Of a DNA stretch of 64,000 bases, positions 1-8,418 are shown piece by piece. Both the position numbers and the translations under genes were made by a program. The first letter of the stretch is position 1, and each line of letters opens with the position of its first letter. The DNA comes from JAHEFU01 sp041395205. Its GTDB lineage: Bacteria > 4484-113 > JAFGCY01. The stretch is taken from positions 62,001 to 126,000 of the forward strand of contig JAWLAZ010000002.1 in NCBI GenBank assembly GCA_041395205.1, given 5' to 3'. The notes under the pieces were generated by a model. The model saw nothing but the letters and a program-made list of their open reading frames with translations. It was not told where the DNA came from and did no database searches.

Positions 1-246
1 ATGAGCGAGATGATGAGGGCCAGCCTTGAGGGCACACGTGACGCGCTAATGGCTGAAGGCGTCGGCTGTGCGAACATCATGCTGGAGCGCCCGGATGAAC
101 GATCCATGGCCAGCCTCCTGCAGCTCTGGCACTATACGACAGCCTGTATTGGAATCAGACTGGGAATAAATCCATATGACCAACCAGCCGTAGAACGCAG
201 TAAACAAATCACCGCTGAGAAACTCCTCAACCGCTATAGTCAGTAA
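1..246 (+). CDS. pgi: Glucose-6-phosphate isomerase, C-terminal end (cut by window start)
   Basis: This is the 3' end of a glucose-6-phosphate isomerase gene; the frame is open from base 1 and the true start lies outside the window. The enzyme interconverts glucose 6-phosphate and fructose 6-phosphate in the cytosol. The call rests on the C-terminal signature GIRLGINPYDQPAVERSK (visible residues 51-68), matching the conserved GINPFDQPGVE block of bacterial Pgi. The TAA stop is followed 35 bases later by the next gene on the same strand, so the two probably form an operon. The ATG at base 1 is unlikely to be the real start, because the family is about 400-550 residues long. Confidence 0.85.
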   Translation: MSEMMRASLEGTRDALMAEGVGCANIMLERPDERSMASLLQLWHYTTACIGIRLGINPYDQPAVERSKQITAEKLLNRYSQ

Positions 247-281
247 ACACATTTGAAGCCGCCCTTTGAGGAGATCCCAAG

Positions 282-977
282 ATGAAATTGATCGTCAGCC
301 TGCCGCGCAATGACATCGCCATGGCCACCGCCGCCGCCGAGGCCGGGGCGGATGCCATCAAGCTGCACATGAATGTCGAGCACCGCGCCAGCGGCACGCG
401 CTTCGGCAGCTTCAGCGAGGAAGTGGAGACCGTGCGCGCGATCTGCAATGCCGTGGACTGCGAGGTGGGCCTGATGCCCGGCGCGGAGATTGCCAGCCTG
501 CCGACGCGCGCTGAGCTGGATGAGCTGTACGGAATCGGCGTGAGCTTCGTGGACATCTACACTCAGCACATGCCGCTGTGGTTCCTCGACCTGCAGCAGA
601 AGCTGGTGGTGGCCTTTGACAGCTTCGACGGCTTCGTGGAGCATGCCTTCTTCATGTCGCATGTGTACTATCCGCGGGGGGCCAACCGCAACCGGATCTT
701 CATGGTGGAGGCCAGCATCACGAAGCCCGAGGACTACGGCAAGCCATTCAGCTACCACGATGCCCGGCGTCTGCGGATCCTGCAGGAATACGTGGATGCG
801 CCGCTGCTGGTGCCGACGCAGAAGCACATCACGCCGGAGGATGCGCGCTGGCTGGTGCGGGTCGGGACCGGGGGGCTGATGATCGGGGCGATCGTGGCCG
901 GGCGCACGGCGGAAAGCATAGCGGAGGCCACACGCAGCTACCGGCGGGTGATCGACGAGGAACTGGCGACGCTCTAG
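282..977 (+). CDS. TIM-barrel protein of unknown specificity
   Basis: A 231-residue cytosolic protein with alternating strand/helix pattern. An AGADAIKLHMN segment (about residues 21-31) and a C-terminal glycine-rich VGTGGLMIGAIVAG (about 194-207) resemble the phosphate-binding loops of ribulose-phosphate-binding barrels such as the NanE or HisA/TrpC type. That supports a sugar-phosphate or phosphate-bearing substrate, but I cannot name the reaction. The ATG is preceded by a GAGGAG ribosome site 8 bases upstream. It follows pgi by 35 bases, so a role in sugar-phosphate metabolism is a reasonable inference. Its TAG stop interlocks with the stop of the convergent next gene in a CTAG (974-977). 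Confidence 0.6.
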   Translation: MKLIVSLPRNDIAMATAAAEAGADAIKLHMNVEHRASGTRFGSFSEEVETVRAICNAVDCEVGLMPGAEIASLPTRAELDELYGIGVSFVDIYTQHMPLWFLDLQQKLVVAFDSFDGFVEHAFFMSHVYYPRGANRNRIFMVEASITKPEDYGKPFSYHDARRLRILQEYVDAPLLVPTQKHITPEDARWLVRVGTGGLMIGAIVAGRTAESIAEATRSYRRVIDEELATL

Positions 978-1600
978 CCGGCAGGCGGGGCAGCGGGTGC
1001 AGGCGGTGCGACCGTCAGCTCCAGCGAAGTTGTCAGCGCCTTGATCGAGTCATCCGTGAAGGGCTGGGAACCCTCGACCTGCACTGCCACGAAGGCCCCA
1101 CGGTGGATCGTGACATACATCACGGCGTAGTGCGTCTTACTGCCGACACTGCGGCTCCAGGCGAAGTACGGCAGACTGCGCTGCGTGCCATCCGAGAGCT
1201 TCACGATTGCCTGACCGGAAGGCTCGCGGCCATGGGTGGCCATGATCTTCGTGAACTGCGCATCCCAGGCGGCCGGCGTGGGATAGGCCGCCGTGTTCAG
1301 GAACTGCTCCTCGGGGGGTGTGATGCCGCTGTCACGGGCCTCTGCCAGCGAGACGAGGTACTGCTCCTTGCCGTAGACCAGCACGCGGTAGAGCGGGTCA
1401 TCGGTGGTCTTGCCACCCTTCGGGAAGCGGATCGCCTGGGCACCGTTGCTTCCCTCGCTGTAGGTGATCACGCAGCCGGGCTCGAAGCTGAAGGAGAAGT
1501 GGAAGGCGCTGACATTCACGCGCTCCGTCTTCTCGGACTGGGCGAAGGCGAAGGCCGTGAACAGGAGCAGGCACAGGCAGGTTGAAAGGATGAATCTCAC
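974..1600 (-). CDS. Exported protein of unknown function
   Basis: A 208-residue protein with a clear Sec signal peptide (MRFILSTCLCLLLF, cleavage probably after AFA near residue 20) and a proline/alanine-rich tail (PPAPAAPPAG). No catalytic motif is recognised; the body looks like a small beta-rich secreted domain. The start is GTG. On the coding strand a perfect TATAAT (1607-1612) lies 6 bases upstream, so the transcript should begin at or next to the start codon. It converges on the TIM-barrel gene with a 4-base overlap of the two stop codons. Confidence 0.7.
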   Translation of the reverse strand: MRFILSTCLCLLLFTAFAFAQSEKTERVNVSAFHFSFSFEPGCVITYSEGSNGAQAIRFPKGGKTTDDPLYRVLVYGKEQYLVSLAEARDSGITPPEEQFLNTAAYPTPAAWDAQFTKIMATHGREPSGQAIVKLSDGTQRSLPYFAWSRSVGSKTHYAVMYVTIHRGAFVAVQVEGSQPFTDDSIKALTTSLELTVAPPAPAAPPAG

Positions 1601-1606
1601 ATGCGG

Positions 1607-1612
1607 ATTATA
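1607..1612 (-). promoter_or_regulatory. -10 element of a leaderless promoter
   Basis: On the minus strand the sequence TATAAT stands 6 bases before the GTG start at 1600. No ribosome site fits between them. Confidence 0.65.
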
Positions 1613-1639
1613 CGGTGCGGGAAGGGAGCGGGGAGAGAA

Positions 1640-2259
1640 CGGGAGCGAATGAGTTGTAGCGGCGGCAACTGGCGACGCCTGCGAGGGAATGCTTCGAAGG
1701 AATGAGGAATGAGCAAAGAGTCTGGATTCCAGTCAATCAGTCAATAAGTCACGAAGTCAACAAGCTGCGTCTGAGCATGCACGTTGCTGTGAATTGACTG
1801 ATTGACTCATTGACTCATTGACTGGGTTGGCTTTGTTGCCAATCGCAGGCTGTGGTTACTTCATGCCATTCCCTCCCAAGCACGGCGGGGCCGCGCCGGT
1901 ACATGGTCCTTTTGATGCATCACACAAATGAAGTACCGGCGGCGCCTGGCGACGCCTGAGAGGGAATGCTTCGAAGCAATGAGGAGTGAGTCCGGAAAGC
2001 TCTGTGTGCTCTGTGGCTCTGTGCCAACAAAACCGCCACGGCATTACCTCGTTGCCACCCGAGTGCATATGAGGCACTGCAGATCAAAGCCTGACTGACA
2101 TCAGGCCTCCGTTGTCATCCTGACGGATGACCCCCTTGTCAGCTTTGCAGCTGACCTCCATTGCCCGGATTGCTCCGGGGCTCCATCTACCGCTAAAGCG
2201 GGTATCTCCATTGCCCGGATTGCTCCGGCCTCCAAACCCCGGCTGAAGCCGGAGCTCCG
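1640..2259. repeat. Non-coding repeat region with hairpin modules
   Basis: No credible gene is seen. 1660-1725 and 1935-1990 hold related segments (GGCGACGCCTG, then GAGGGAATGCTTCGAA and AATGAGGA). 1795-1822 repeats GACTCATTGACTCATTGACT. 1856-2080 contains an inverted copy of the long repeat seen at 9340-9490 and 9690-9840 (key words TGCCACCCGAGTGCAT and CTCTGTGGCTCTGTG). 2090-2255 is a run of short hairpins, each followed by CTCC or CCCC: CCTGA/TCAGG, GTCATCC/GGATGAC, GTCAGCT/AGCTGAC, GCCCGGA/TCCGGGG and CCGGCT/AGCCGG. The run ends at the stop of the HAD gene. Confidence 0.7.
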
Positions 2260-2927
2260 CTAGAGCAGGAGGCCGTGCAGCTCGGAGATGCTGTCAATCA
2301 CATGCGCGGCATCTGACAATTCGCTGTCCTCGCCATAGCCATAGCGGCAGCCGATGAAGGGCAGCCCCGCATGCTGCGCCGCTTCCCAGTCGCTGCGGCG
2401 GTCGCCGATCATCACCGCCGCTCCCCACCCCAGTCCTCGTGCGCCAGCTTCAGGCGCTCACCCTTGGTGCCGTAGTCCGGCGGGCCATAGGGGTACATCT
2501 GTGAGAACCATTCGCCATAGCCCGCCGCTTCCCAGATATGCATCAGGTAGCGCGGGCTGCCATTGCTGACCAGAAGCAGGATCCGCCCCGCCGCCCTGAG
2601 CGCCGTGAGCAGTTCCACCGCCCCCTCGTAGAGCCAGGGGCGCGCGTCAATCGCATCCTTCTCATGGTCCAGGCAGTATTCCTCGAAGTCCTCCACGAGG
2701 CTGCGCGGCTGGCCGGGCATCATCAGCGCGTAGAACTCCTTCGCGTCGGCCCCGATGTGGCGCTGGACCCATTCGATCCCGGGCGTTTCCAGGCCGAGTG
2801 AATGCTCGGCGACATAGCGGCGATGGGCCTGCAGCACACTCAGGCAGACCTCGGCCCCGGCCGGGTAGAGCGTGCCGTCATTGTCAAAGGCGATGATGCG
2901 TGCCGCGCGGAAATCCACGGGCTGCAT
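2260..2927 (-). CDS. HAD-superfamily phosphatase, apparent frameshift near 2415-2425
   Basis: The first frame (2927 to 2412, 171 residues) has HAD motif I FDNDGTLYP (about residues 14-22), motif II LLLVSNGSP and the motif III lysine region GTKGERLK, then stops at 2412. Motif IV, MIGDRRSDWEAAQHAG, follows directly in a second minus-strand frame that ends in a TAG at 2260-2262. Adding one G in the run TGGGGTGGGGA (plus/minus equivalent near 2418-2428) joins both parts into a normal protein of about 222 residues. The shift is either a sequencing indel in a G run or a real lesion removing the catalytic aspartate. It is divergent from ribH by only 14 bases. HAD phosphatases perform the dephosphorylation step that precedes lumazine synthase in riboflavin synthesis, so that role is possible but not shown. 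Confidence 0.7.
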
Positions 2928-2929
2928 GG

Positions 2930-2936
2930 TAGCATA
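2930..2936. promoter_or_regulatory. Shared bidirectional -10 between HAD gene and ribH
   Basis: The 14-base gap between two divergent ATGs (2927 and 2942) contains TAGCATA. Read forward, TAGCAT (2930-2935) lies 6 bases before the ribH ATG. Read on the other strand, TATGCT faces the HAD start. There is no room for separate leaders. Confidence 0.5.
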
Positions 2937-2941
2937 TCGGC

Positions 2942-3445
2942 ATGGGAAACACCTTCCGGGGCAAGTGCGTGGCGGACGGGATCCGCGTCGCCGTGGTCGC
3001 TGCGAGCTTCAATGAACTGGTCGTCAACCAGCTCGTGGAGGGCGCGGAGGATGCGCTCGAGCGCGTCAGCATGTCGGAGAGCGAGATGGACACCTACTGG
3101 GTGCCGGGCTGCTTCGAGATTCCGCAGACCGTCTCCTGGCTGCTGGAACAGGGCGGCTATGACGGCGTGCTGGCACTCGGCTGCCTGATCCGGGGGGAGA
3201 CCGACCACTACGAGCATCTCGCCACCGAGGTCACGCGTGGGCTGGGCAGCCTGGCAACGATTTCCAGCGTGCCGATCGCCTATGGCGTGCTGACCTGCGA
3301 GAGCCTGGAGCAGGCCCTGCACCGCGCCGGCTCCAAGCATGGCAACAAGGGTGCGGAAAGCATGCAGTCCCTGATCGAGATGATCAACCTCACGGCCGTG
3401 ATCGGCGTCGAGATCGAGGATGGCGACGAGCCGGACGAGGCCTAG
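2942..3445 (+). CDS. ribH: 6,7-dimethyl-8-ribityllumazine synthase
   Basis: This enzyme condenses 5-amino-6-ribitylaminouracil with 3,4-dihydroxy-2-butanone 4-phosphate to give the riboflavin precursor lumazine, in the cytosol, usually as an icosahedral or pentameric assembly. The family blocks are all present: substrate loop ASFNE (residues 21-25), VPGCFEIP (54-61), GCLIRGETDHY (80-90, with the conserved His at 89), PIAYGVLTCES (111-121) and the C-terminal AGSKHGNKG (129-137). At 167 residues it is of normal length. The start is ATG with TAGCAT 6 bases upstream (leaderless). The other rib genes are not in the window. Its stop interlocks with that of the convergent lipoprotein gene (CTAG, 3442-3445). 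Confidence 0.92.
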   Translation: MGNTFRGKCVADGIRVAVVAASFNELVVNQLVEGAEDALERVSMSESEMDTYWVPGCFEIPQTVSWLLEQGGYDGVLALGCLIRGETDHYEHLATEVTRGLGSLATISSVPIAYGVLTCESLEQALHRAGSKHGNKGAESMQSLIEMINLTAVIGVEIEDGDEPDEA

Positions 3446-4560
3446 GTCACGTCCTCGAGGCCGATCACGATCAGGCGCTGGTAGATCAGATCAAAGATCC
3501 CCACATGGCCTGCGTTGAGCGGCAGCACGAAGCCCTCATTGATGATCGAGGGATCCTGATTCGCACCCTCACGGCGCAGGCGCTGGGCCTCGCTGCCCCC
3601 AAGCAGGTCACCGGGGCCGGGGATGCGCCGCCGCCCGTCGGGGGTCATGCCCGAGGCGTCATGCACCTCGATGTAGTCCTGGGCATCCGCACTGCCGACG
3701 AGCGCCCAGTGTGAGGTGTCGCGGGTCTGCAGCACCGCCAGAGCCTCCCCGGCGGCGAAACGCAGTGGCGTACCGAGCTCGTCACCTGCGGCATCGGCAA
3801 TCGCCGCGGCGAGGTCCGTGCCCTCCGGATCGGGCAGCAGTTTGCCTTCCACTTCATCAAAGGCCAGCAGCTCGAGCACGGCGTTGACAGCGAGGAACTG
3901 CGGGCCCTCCTCGCGCATGCGCCAGCCGGTTGCCAGAATCCCGGGCAGCTGCTGGACCTCGGCAAGCGTGTTGTGTCCCTCCCAGAGCACGAGCTCGCCG
4001 GGCCGGCGGCCGGGAGCACTGATGCAGAGGCCGTGCTTGCCGGTCCAGGCCACGAAGGGCAGATCCTCCGGGCCATCCCAGAGCGGCGCAAGGTTACTGG
4101 GGGTCACATCCAGCTCAGTGCCGGTGTCGCTGTCAACCATCAGCATGCGCACGGCATCACCGCCGCTGGCATCCTGGCCGAGCAGCAGGCGGCCGTCGGG
4201 GAAGAACTGCACCACGCGCCGGGCGCCGCCGAGCTTGTGCGGGATGTTCAGCATGGGCTCGATCCCGCGCGGGCGGAGCTGGATCAGGCTGGCCTGGCCG
4301 CCCTCGCTGGCCAGGTCGTTGCCGGCGAAGCAGTTGGGCTGGCCGCTGAGCACCTGGCCGGCACCGAGCAGCAGCTCCTCGCCGAGGGAATGGGCCTCGA
4401 GGCTGAAGGGGCTGCCCTGGGAGATCGTGCCGGAGCCGATGCTGCTCACGCTGCCGCCGCCGCTGCCTGTGCGGTTGCCGCCCGAGGATGGGCAGCCGCT
4501 GGCAAGCAGCAGGAGCGGCAGCGCGATGATTGCCAGAATTGTGCGTGTCCGGCCCTGCAT
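3442..4560 (-). CDS. Lipoprotein of unknown function, coupled to pdxS
   Basis: About 372 residues. The N-terminus MQGRTRTILAIIALPLLL followed by LASGC is a signal peptide with a lipobox (lipidated Cys at residue 23), then a Ser/Gly linker typical of surface lipoproteins. The mature part has repeated short segments such as FLPDGRLLLGQDA and GELVLWEGHNTL, suggesting a beta-propeller-like fold, but no known family is recognised. Its ATG overlaps the TGA stop of pdxS (TGATG; a GTG lies just before), so translation is probably coupled to pdxS. The pairing of a vitamin gene with a lipoprotein has no obvious functional meaning. Confidence 0.75.
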   Translation of the reverse strand: MQGRTRTILAIIALPLLLLASGCPSSGGNRTGSGGGSVSSIGSGTISQGSPFSLEAHSLGEELLLGAGQVLSGQPNCFAGNDLASEGGQASLIQLRPRGIEPMLNIPHKLGGARRVVQFFPDGRLLLGQDASGGDAVRMLMVDSDTGTELDVTPSNLAPLWDGPEDLPFVAWTGKHGLCISAPGRRPGELVLWEGHNTLAEVQQLPGILATGWRMREEGPQFLAVNAVLELLAFDEVEGKLLPDPEGTDLAAAIADAAGDELGTPLRFAAGEALAVLQTRDTSHWALVGSADAQDYIEVHDASGMTPDGRRRIPGPGDLLGGSEAQRLRREGANQDPSIINEGFVLPLNAGHVGIFDLIYQRLIVIGLEDVT

Positions 4561-5471
4561 CACCAGCCGCGCGTCGCCATGCGCTCGCTGTCGTCCATGC
4601 TGGCAACGTCCAGCCCGCTCATGGCCTCACCTAGTCCGGCGCTGACCTCGGCCAGCTTGTGCGGGTTGTCATAGTGCAGCACGGCCTGCACGATGGCCTC
4701 GGCCCGCGGACGCGGGTCGTCACTCTTGAAGATCCCGCTGCCGACGAAGACCGTCTCGGCCCCGAGCTGCATCATCAGTGCGGCATCGGCGGGCGTCGCC
4801 ACTCCGCCGGCGGCGAAGTTCGGGACCGGCAGGCGGCCGCTGGCCGCGACCTTGCAGACAAGGTCATAGGGAGCCTGCAGCTCCTTGGCGGCGGTCATCA
4901 GCTCCTCCCTCGGGAGCACGCTGAGCGCCTTGATCTCGCCCTGGACATGGCGCATGTGGCGCACGGCCTCGACGATGTTGCCGGTGCCGGGCTCACCCTT
5001 GGTGCGGATCATCGCCGCGCCCTCGCCGATGCGGCGCAGGGCCTCGCCGAGATCCTTGGCACCGCAGACGAAGGGCACCTTGAAGGAGTGCTTGTCAACA
5101 TGGAAGGCCTCATCGGCGGGGGTCAGGACCTCGCTTTCGTCGATGAAGTCCACACCGAGCGCCTGCAGGATCTGGGCCTCGACGAAGTGCCCGATGCGGC
5201 ACTTGGCCATCACCGGGATGCTGACGGCCTCCATGATCTCGCGGATCATCGTCACGCTGCTCATGCGGGCGATCCCGCCCGCGCGGCGGATGTCGGCGGG
5301 GACGCGCTCCAGCGCCATCACCGCCACCGCCCCGGCCTGCTCGGCGATCACCGCCTGCTCGGCATTCGTGACATCCATGATCACGCCGCCCTTGAGCATC
5401 TCGGCCAGGCCGACCTTCGTGCTGTAACCGCCCTTCTTCGAGCCGTTGCTGCTGCCGTTCTTCTTAGACAT
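4560..5471 (-). CDS. pdxS: Pyridoxal 5'-phosphate synthase, PdxS subunit
   Basis: PdxS makes pyridoxal 5'-phosphate from ribose 5-phosphate, glyceraldehyde 3-phosphate and ammonia in the DXP-independent B6 pathway; the ammonia normally comes from the glutaminase PdxT. At 303 residues the length is normal. Visible family blocks are the catalytic Asp in GGVIMDVTN (D33), the lysine in VMAKCRIGHF (K90), RTKGEPGTGN (K158) and the phosphate loop VFVGSGIFKSDDP near the C-terminus. The start at 5471 is set by AGGAGA about 10 bases upstream; the open frame continues further upstream without homology. No pdxT is seen in the window. The next gene starts on the stop codon. Confidence 0.95.
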   Translation of the reverse strand: MSKKNGSSNGSKKGGYSTKVGLAEMLKGGVIMDVTNAEQAVIAEQAGAVAVMALERVPADIRRAGGIARMSSVTMIREIMEAVSIPVMAKCRIGHFVEAQILQALGVDFIDESEVLTPADEAFHVDKHSFKVPFVCGAKDLGEALRRIGEGAAMIRTKGEPGTGNIVEAVRHMRHVQGEIKALSVLPREELMTAAKELQAPYDLVCKVAASGRLPVPNFAAGGVATPADAALMMQLGAETVFVGSGIFKSDDPRPRAEAIVQAVLHYDNPHKLAEVSAGLGEAMSGLDVASMDDSERMATRGW

Positions 5472-5517
5472 CGCTGTGTGTTCTCCTAATGGGTCCGCCT
5501 CCCCGTGGCGGCGGTTG

Positions 5518-6858
5518 TCAGTCCGTGCGGGGCCAGAGTGCGGCTGCGATCCAGTCCAGCTGGGCTTCCAGCAGAAGCCTGAGCTGGGGCTGCTCTCCGG
5601 CGGGCGCAAGTTTAGCAAATGCGGCCCCGCTGGCTGCGGCCTGGTCCCGCTCTTCCATACCTTCAGTGAGCGCCGGTAATTGCATTGCGGCGCGCTGCCG
5701 GGCGGATTCCAGGCGCTGGCGCAGCCCGCTTTCGCTGAGCTGCCCGCTGAGGATCTCCTCGCGCAGCAGGGCCAGTTCGGCACGCTGGCTGCGGAAGAAC
5801 TCCTGCCAGAAGCGTCCGCGCTCGGCTCCCAGCAGATTGTACAGCGCCGGATCCATTTCGCTGAGCTGGCGCAGGCGGCGCTCGGAGCTCGCGGCATAGT
5901 CCGCACAGCAGGCCAGGCTGTGTTCGGGATTGCGCAGGCTGCCCGTGGCCGCCAGGCCATCACCGAGCAGCAGCAGCTCGCTGAGCAGGGAGAGCTGCTC
6001 CGGGCCGGATAGTGCTTCCTCGACCCCCAGGCGGCGGGCCACCTCGCTCAGACTGGCGAGCGCCTGCAGCGGGGCACCCGGCTGGTCCTGGGCTGCAGCC
6101 GCGAACAGGCGGCAGCGGCTGCCGAGACTGCGGAACTGCCCGAGGCCCTCGCGCCCGGCACTGATCCACTGGTGCAGCTCGCGCGCATCACGCATCAGCA
6201 CGCCAAGCTCCAGCAGCTGCGGCAGCTCCAGCAGGCCGGCGGCGGGCGGGGACGGCAGCGGGCGGCTGGCCGGCGGGTCGATGGCCGTGCAGACGTAGCT
6301 GTCCGTGGCCCGGGGATAGTTGACATAGTTGGCGACGCCGCCGAGGCTGTGGCGCAGAGCCAGGGACTCGTCCGCCTGCAGGCGGCCCAGCAGGGCCAGG
6401 GCATTGGCGTAGCCGAGCATGGTGCCGTCGCGGCGCTCTGCGTCCATGAGCAGGCAGCCGCGGCCGGAGGTATGGAAGTACAGGGCCTCCGACTCAATGC
6501 TGAGCTGGCTGCCGCCACCCTCCTCCACGCTGGCGATGATGCTCCAGGAGTAGACGTGGTCCGGCAGCAGGCTGGCCGGGATGCGGTAGCCGCCGTCCGT
6601 GAGCGGGATTTCCACCCAGAATTCGGAGGCACCAGCAGGACTGTAGTCCGCACTGCGGCCGTGGTCCAGCACACGTATGACGTAGCTGGCATTGAGCAGG
6701 CTCAGGCGGCGCTCGATGTACTGCTCGAAGGGCATGCCCTGCAGCTCATCACTGATGGCAAGGTCGAAGTAGAAGCCGCCCTCGGCGTACAGCTCCAGCG
6801 GCAGGGGCTGCACGGCACTGCCTCCCGGGCTGCGCGGGACCAGATGCAGCATGCCCAC
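5518..6858 (-). CDS. Exported protein of unknown function; start may lie upstream
   Basis: At least 446 residues, no known family recognised. Residues 1-165 look beta-rich (VYSWSIIASVEE, YFHTSGRGCLL) and the C-terminal half is helical and rich in Leu, Ala, Glu and Arg. The listed ATG is conservative: the frame stays open upstream and encodes a convincing signal peptide (LFAAALAILCGLLHF, then SAQA) that ends just before this ATG. A perfect TATAAT (6958-6963, minus strand) lies 6 bases before an in-frame ATC (6951) and 9 before a CTG (6948), so a leaderless non-ATG start is plausible. It is divergent from the SpoIIM-like gene. Confidence 0.6.
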   Translation of the reverse strand: MGMLHLVPRSPGGSAVQPLPLELYAEGGFYFDLAISDELQGMPFEQYIERRLSLLNASYVIRVLDHGRSADYSPAGASEFWVEIPLTDGGYRIPASLLPDHVYSWSIIASVEEGGGSQLSIESEALYFHTSGRGCLLMDAERRDGTMLGYANALALLGRLQADESLALRHSLGGVANYVNYPRATDSYVCTAIDPPASRPLPSPPAAGLLELPQLLELGVLMRDARELHQWISAGREGLGQFRSLGSRCRLFAAAAQDQPGAPLQALASLSEVARRLGVEEALSGPEQLSLLSELLLLGDGLAATGSLRNPEHSLACCADYAASSERRLRQLSEMDPALYNLLGAERGRFWQEFFRSQRAELALLREEILSGQLSESGLRQRLESARQRAAMQLPALTEGMEERDQAAASGAAFAKLAPAGEQPQLRLLLEAQLDWIAAALWPRTD

Positions 6859-6953
6859 GAGCTGCTGGTCGGCAGCCTGCGCGGAGCGGAAATGCAGCAG
6901 GCCGCAGAGGATTGCCAGGGCGGCCGCGAATAATCTGTGAACCGGCAGGATGT

Positions 6954-6963
6954 TAGGATTATA
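6954..6963. promoter_or_regulatory. Two overlapping, opposite -10 elements
   Basis: TAGGAT on the plus strand (6954-6959) is 7 bases before the GTG at 6967. TATAAT on the minus strand (6958-6963) serves the divergent gene. The two hexamers share two bases, so the divergent genes probably use one bidirectional promoter. Confidence 0.5.
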
Positions 6964-6966
6964 GAT

Positions 6967-8010
6967 GTGCCGCAGGCTGGACAGCAGTTTTCGCTCGGTG
7001 AGCGCTCAGCGGACTGGGAGCGCCTGCGCAACGTGCTGGAACGGATCCGCGGCGGCGGCCTGCAGTCCCTGAGCGAGGAGCAGCTTTCCGCCCTGCCCGG
7101 CCTGTACCGCAAGACCCTCTCCGACCTCTCACTGTTCCGCACGCGCGGTGACAACCCGATGCTCGTGGATCAGCTCAGTTCGCTGTGCAACGAGGCGCAC
7201 GGGGTGATCTACGGCCGCAAGCTGGGCGAGAAGCGCACCGGGCTGGTTGAATACATCGTGGAGGAACTGCCGCGCGCGGTCCGCCGCAATGCCAGGCTGG
7301 TGCTGGCCAGCGCGGCGGTGATGGTGGTCTGCACTGTGATCGGCTGGCTGCACTGCCTCGTGGATGCCGACCTCGCACGCGCCGTACTCGGCCCGCAGAT
7401 GGTGAACCAGTATCAGACCACGCTGCGTGCCGCCACGGAGGATGCCGACCTCGGGCTGGCGGCGCAGATCCCGCGCGAGGAGCGCAGCGGGATGTGGCTG
7501 TACATCACGAGCAACAACATCCGCGTGGGCTTCAACGCCTTCCTGCTGGGGATCCTCGGCGGGCTGCCCGCCCTGCTGATGATGGCCTTCAACGGCTACA
7601 TGCTGGGGGCGATCGCCTACCTGTACTTCACCACGCCGCCCGGGATCGACGTCAACCTGCCGCTGTACTTCATTGCGGGAGTGGCGGCACACGGCGCGAT
7701 CGAACTGCCGGCGATCACCGTGGCCGGGGCGGCCGGGATGAAGCTCGGCTTCTCCTGGGTCTTCCCCGGTCAGCGTGCGCGCGGCGAAAGCCTGCGGGCG
7801 GCGGTCGGTGATGCCGGCAAGCTGGTGCTGACCACCACGCTCACGCTGATCGTGGCCGGGATCATCGAAGCCTTCGTGACCCCGCTCACGCCGGAGGAGG
7901 GCCTGCCGCTGAACCTGCTCTACGCGCTGAAGATCAGCATCGGCGTGATCGTATTCAGCCTCTGGTTCTGCTGGCTGTACTTCGGCGGGCGCACGCGCAG
8001 CCTGGCGTGA
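6967..8010 (+). CDS. SpoIIM/DUF95-family integral membrane protein
   Basis: About 347 residues with a cytosolic N-terminal helical part (1-110), then several membrane segments: LVLASAAVMVVCTVIGWL, NAFLLGILGGLPALLMMAF with FNGYMLGAIAYLYF, and a long C-terminal pair. The pattern, especially NNIRVGFNAFLLGILGG and the AAHGAIELPAI motif, fits the stage II sporulation protein M family. Such proteins are widespread in non-sporulating bacteria, where their role is unclear, often beside RDD-family or von Willebrand proteins (not seen here). I prefer the GTG at 6967 because of the -10 seven bases before it; an in-frame GTG at 6937 would sit upstream of that promoter. Confidence 0.75.
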   Translation: MPQAGQQFSLGERSADWERLRNVLERIRGGGLQSLSEEQLSALPGLYRKTLSDLSLFRTRGDNPMLVDQLSSLCNEAHGVIYGRKLGEKRTGLVEYIVEELPRAVRRNARLVLASAAVMVVCTVIGWLHCLVDADLARAVLGPQMVNQYQTTLRAATEDADLGLAAQIPREERSGMWLYITSNNIRVGFNAFLLGILGGLPALLMMAFNGYMLGAIAYLYFTTPPGIDVNLPLYFIAGVAAHGAIELPAITVAGAAGMKLGFSWVFPGQRARGESLRAAVGDAGKLVLTTTLTLIVAGIIEAFVTPLTPEEGLPLNLLYALKISIGVIVFSLWFCWLYFGGRTRSLA

Positions 8011-8073
8011 ACTGCTCGCGGGGAATCTGCTGCGGGATTGCCGGAAGAATGTGCTCCGGCCGGGCAGCGGGGA

Positions 8074-8292
8074 TTACTTGTAGCGGTAGACGATGCGACC
8101 CTTGTTCAGGTCATAGGGCGACAGCGCAACCAGCACCCGGTCACCATTGAGGACACGGATGCGGAACTTGCGGATCTTGCCCGACAGGTAACCGAGGATC
8201 ACGTTGCCGTTCTCCAGCTCGATGCGGAACATGCCGTTGCGCAGAGCTTCGACGACGCGACCCTCTACCTCAATTCCTTCTTCTTTCGACAA
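8074..8292 (-). CDS. infA: Translation initiation factor IF-1
   Basis: IF-1 binds the ribosomal A site with IF-2 and IF-3 during initiation. The 72-residue product is the usual length and has the S1/OB-fold sequence blocks GRVVEALRNGMFRIELENG (about 11-29), ILGYLSGKIRK and RVLVALSPYDLNKGRI, ending in YRYK. The start is TTG at 8292. A GAGAG lies 8 bases upstream and a TATTGT 16 bases or so further, so unlike many neighbours this gene seems to have a short leader. It stands alone, not in a ribosomal protein operon, and converges on the SpoIIM-like gene 63 bases away. Confidence 0.93.
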   Translation of the reverse strand: MSKEEGIEVEGRVVEALRNGMFRIELENGNVILGYLSGKIRKFRIRVLNGDRVLVALSPYDLNKGRIVYRYK

Positions 8293-8406
8293 GTGCGACT
8301 CTCACAGAACAATACCTATGGTCAACCGCCACGGGTTACAGGCCCGCTCGGAGACGCATAATTCTATCATCAGGCCCCCTGAATCCATTTACGGACGAGG
8401 GGGGCA

Positions 8407-8412
8407 TATAAT
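8407..8412 (+). promoter_or_regulatory. -10 element of leaderless rsmI promoter
   Basis: A perfect TATAAT stands exactly 6 bases before the rsmI ATG at 8419, leaving no room for an untranslated leader. Confidence 0.7.
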
Positions 8413-8418
8413 CCTCAC

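Noticed and set aside
240..827. Long minus-strand frame of 195 codons across the TIM-barrel gene
   Set aside because: High GC makes long antisense frames common here; composition is His/Arg-rich and there is no start signal.
4659..5489. Long plus-strand frame of 276 codons opposite pdxS
   Set aside because: It is antisense to a certain pdxS, with His/Arg-rich composition and no promoter.
5472..5963. Upstream extension of the pdxS frame
   Set aside because: The added residues have no homology; AGGAGA fixes the start at 5471 and the stretch is a shadow of the neighbouring gene.
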